Assembly (NCBI GenBank): GCA_027623615.1
Contig: JAQBVH010000227.1
Span: 1-6,050, forward strand
Reading direction: 5' to 3'
DNA: 6,050 bases
From: Planctomycetota bacterium
GTDB lineage: Bacteria > Planctomycetota > UBA1135 > GCA-002686595
The notes under the pieces: model-generated
The model's database searches: none
What the model was told of the DNA's origin: nothing
What the model saw: only the letters and a program-made list of their open reading frames with translations
Position numbers and translations under genes: made by a program
Shown: positions 4,742-6,050 of the stretch, piece after piece
Layout of the letters: every line of letters begins with the position of its first letter
Position numbering within the stretch: the first letter of the stretch is position 1

Positions 4742-6049
4742 CTACCTGTCGGAGACGGCCTCGCGCCATACGCGCACCGCGGCCTCGAGATTGGCCGGCT
4801 CCACCACGACGTCGAGGTCCGAGGCGGGATCTAGCACCAACTCGCGGCAGGGGTCCTCGCGCGAGACCGAGCTGACCCCGGCGTCGCCCTTGCCGTCGAG
4901 CTTGCGCTCGAGCAGCTCCAGCTGCTTGCGCAGCTCCTGGATCTGGCGGCGCAGGTCCACGTCTCCCTGCGTGGCCGGCTCGGGAGCGCGTTCCTGGATG
5001 GTCGCGTCGACCCAGACCTGGGGCGCGACCTTGACCTCGACCGGCCGGGAGGGGGTGGGGGCCGTCATCCTGACGTACTCGCCCGGGGCAAGGTACAGGC
5101 CGGTGTAGACGACGTCGACTCGCAGCTCACCCGTGGGTGCGCCCTCGGAGACCTCGACGCACTCTTCCGGCTCCTCGATCTCAACCTCGGTGCTGAGGGA
5201 GTAGTCCTGCTCGACATCGATCCCGGTCAGGTCGCAGCTGCCCCTCAAACGTACGAATAAGTCGCTCTCGATGGCCTCGTTGGCCTGCTCCTCGACCGTC
5301 TCCGAGAGGCGCACCCGGAGCTGTCCTTCCGGGACCTCGCGCTTGCGGGTGATGTTGACGAAGTAGAAGGTCTCCAGATCCCGCTCCACGGCATCTACCG
5401 GCTCCGCCGGCTCGGGGGCCTCGACCGGGGTGTCGGAGTAGACGAAGAAGCCCTCTATCGAGCCGTCTGCCTCGGGCGCACGCGGGTCGAATCTGCCCCA
5501 CGCGTCGACGGCCTGCGGTTCGTTGAAGAACACGTTCTGCACGTCACCCTCGAACGCCCAGTGAGACTCCTTCTGGTCACCAGCGCTCCGGAGGAAGTAG
5601 CGGCCGACCGACCTGGTGGGCTCCACGTCCGCGGTCTCACACTCGCCGGTCACATCGTCGAGCTCGACGCACTCCTGACGCGAATCGCATTCGACGATCG
5701 TCGGAACTACGAGCCAGCGAGATTCGGGCTGTGAGGGCTCGGTGAAGTCGAGCTTCGCAGGCGCCTGCTGCGTCCACTCGAAGACGAAATCCCCCTTGGG
5801 AATCGCCGTCACCCAATCCCCCTTGGGCATCGCCGTCACCCAGCGATCAACGGCAGTCTTCTCTCCCGCGGGCGCATCCAGGGCCACCCAGAGGTTCTGC
5901 TTGTCTTGCTTGGCCGCCTTGTGAGCTGCGCGGCGTTCGAGGCGCGCCTTGCAGGCCTCGCAGTCGTCATCGTGGCTTGCGCTCCACGCGGAGGCGGAGC
6001 CAGCGGTCAGGGCCAGCGAGCTGGCCAGGAAGAGGGGGGGGACGAGCAT
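4742..6049 (-). CDS. Exported cysteine-containing protein of unknown function
   Basis: I do not recognise this 435-residue protein. Residues 1-21 form a hydrophobic leader ending ASA, consistent with Sec export and signal peptidase I cleavage before Trp22. There is no basic residue before the hydrophobic stretch, and only one base of the window precedes this ATG, so the true start may lie upstream. A CEAC motif (30-33) is followed by a basic helix-like stretch (34-50). Residues 70-87 are a 9-residue repeat in two copies. Cysteines at 121, 127, 137, 272, 297 and 401 could form disulfides outside the cytoplasm. A proline/glutamate-rich linker lies at 209-224, and a charged amphipathic segment (about 364-386, QIQELRKQLELLERKLDGK) looks like a short coiled coil. 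The overall composition is acidic. CEAC lacks the following His, so it is not a haem c site. It has no membrane segment after the leader. Function is unknown; a periplasmic or surface structural or assembly role is conceivable. Confidence 0.8.
   Translation of the reverse strand: MLVPPLFLASSLALTAGSASAWSASHDDDCEACKARLERRAAHKAAKQDKQNLWVALDAPAGEKTAVDRWVTAMPKGDWVTAIPKGDFVFEWTQQAPAKLDFTEPSQPESRWLVVPTIVECDSRQECVELDDVTGECETADVEPTRSVGRYFLRSAGDQKESHWAFEGDVQNVFFNEPQAVDAWGRFDPRAPEADGSIEGFFVYSDTPVEAPEPAEPVDAVERDLETFYFVNITRKREVPEGQLRVRLSETVEEQANEAIESDLFVRLRGSCDLTGIDVEQDYSLSTEVEIEEPEECVEVSEGAPTGELRVDVVYTGLYLAPGEYVRMTAPTPSRPVEVKVAPQVWVDATIQERAPEPATQGDVDLRRQIQELRKQLELLERKLDGKGDAGVSSVSREDPCRELVLDPASDLDVVVEPANLEAAVRVWREAVSDR
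5790..5843. repeat. Two tandem 27-base repeats inside the exported-protein gene
   Basis: 5790-5816 and 5817-5843 are adjacent direct copies differing at 2 of 27 bases. In the protein they give WVTAMPKGD and WVTAIPKGD (residues 70-87). The unit is an exact multiple of three, so changes in copy number keep the frame. The near identity points to a recent slippage duplication. Confidence 0.95.
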
Positions 6050-6050
6050 C

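Noticed and set aside
3465..4769. 434-codon minus-strand frame that appears to fuse an N-terminal region to the thioesterase
   Set aside because: The N-terminal part is the creatininase gene read in the wrong frame and is arginine/proline-rich. The thioesterase starts at the GTG at 3884 with its own ribosome site.
5949..5960. CEAC motif in the exported protein as a haem c site
   Set aside because: The residue after the second Cys is Lys, not His, so it is not CxxCH.
6034..6041. Run of eight G (C on the coding strand) just after the ATG of the exported protein, as a phase-variable tract
   Set aside because: Similar 7-8 base runs occur at 3506-3513 and around 3405 wherever Pro-Pro is coded, so codon use in GC-rich DNA explains it. 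It is still a place where a sequencing error could hide the real start.
1..6050. CRISPR array, tRNA, rRNA, insertion sequence or prophage genes
   Set aside because: No regularly spaced repeats, cloverleaf, transposase or integrase motifs, or terminal inverted repeats were seen on either strand. The only repeats are the P460 modules and the 27-base tandem.

Overview
This is a GC-rich window (by eye about two thirds G+C) from a Gram-negative-type bacterium. Every supportable gene lies on the minus strand, so transcription runs from base 6050 towards base 1. Secreted and lipidated proteins, a c-type haem signature and high G+C would fit Planctomycetota, Myxococcota or a similar lineage. No marker gene fixes the phylum.

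In transcription order: (a) 4742-6049, an unrecognised exported protein with cysteines, a 9-residue tandem repeat and a short coiled coil. Its stop is followed by two stem-loops (4714-4739 and 4674-4708). (b) 4642 down to 2593, a tight three-gene operon: creatininase-family metal amidohydrolase, then a hotdog-fold acyl-CoA thioesterase (YbgC/4HBT type), then metF (5,10-methylenetetrahydrofolate reductase). Each downstream gene starts at a GTG that overlaps the previous stop in a GTGA junction. A TAGAAT box 8 nt before the creatininase ATG suggests an almost leaderless transcript. (c) 2296-2592, about 300 bases with no convincing gene but several inverted repeats and a strong Shine-Dalgarno-like sequence. 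(d) 2295 down to base 1, a second tight cluster: a lipoprotein with two cytochrome P460-like modules, 4 nt later a second lipoprotein with one such module, and 31 nt later the start of a family 2 glycosyltransferase cut off by the window edge.

The most notable content is region (d). Three P460-like modules lie in tandem, each with a lysine in a VLVKESFH motif, a CxxCH haem site followed by an invariant DRQFGLP tail, and an additional conserved cysteine in a CxxPP motif. The second and third modules align without a gap over 192 residues at about 68% identity (hand count), which points to fairly recent tandem duplication. P460 cytochromes are known from hydroxylamine and nitric oxide chemistry. 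What a cell-envelope lipoprotein set with three such haems does is not known from this sequence. The folate/thioester/amidohydrolase operon looks like housekeeping in an unusual gene combination.
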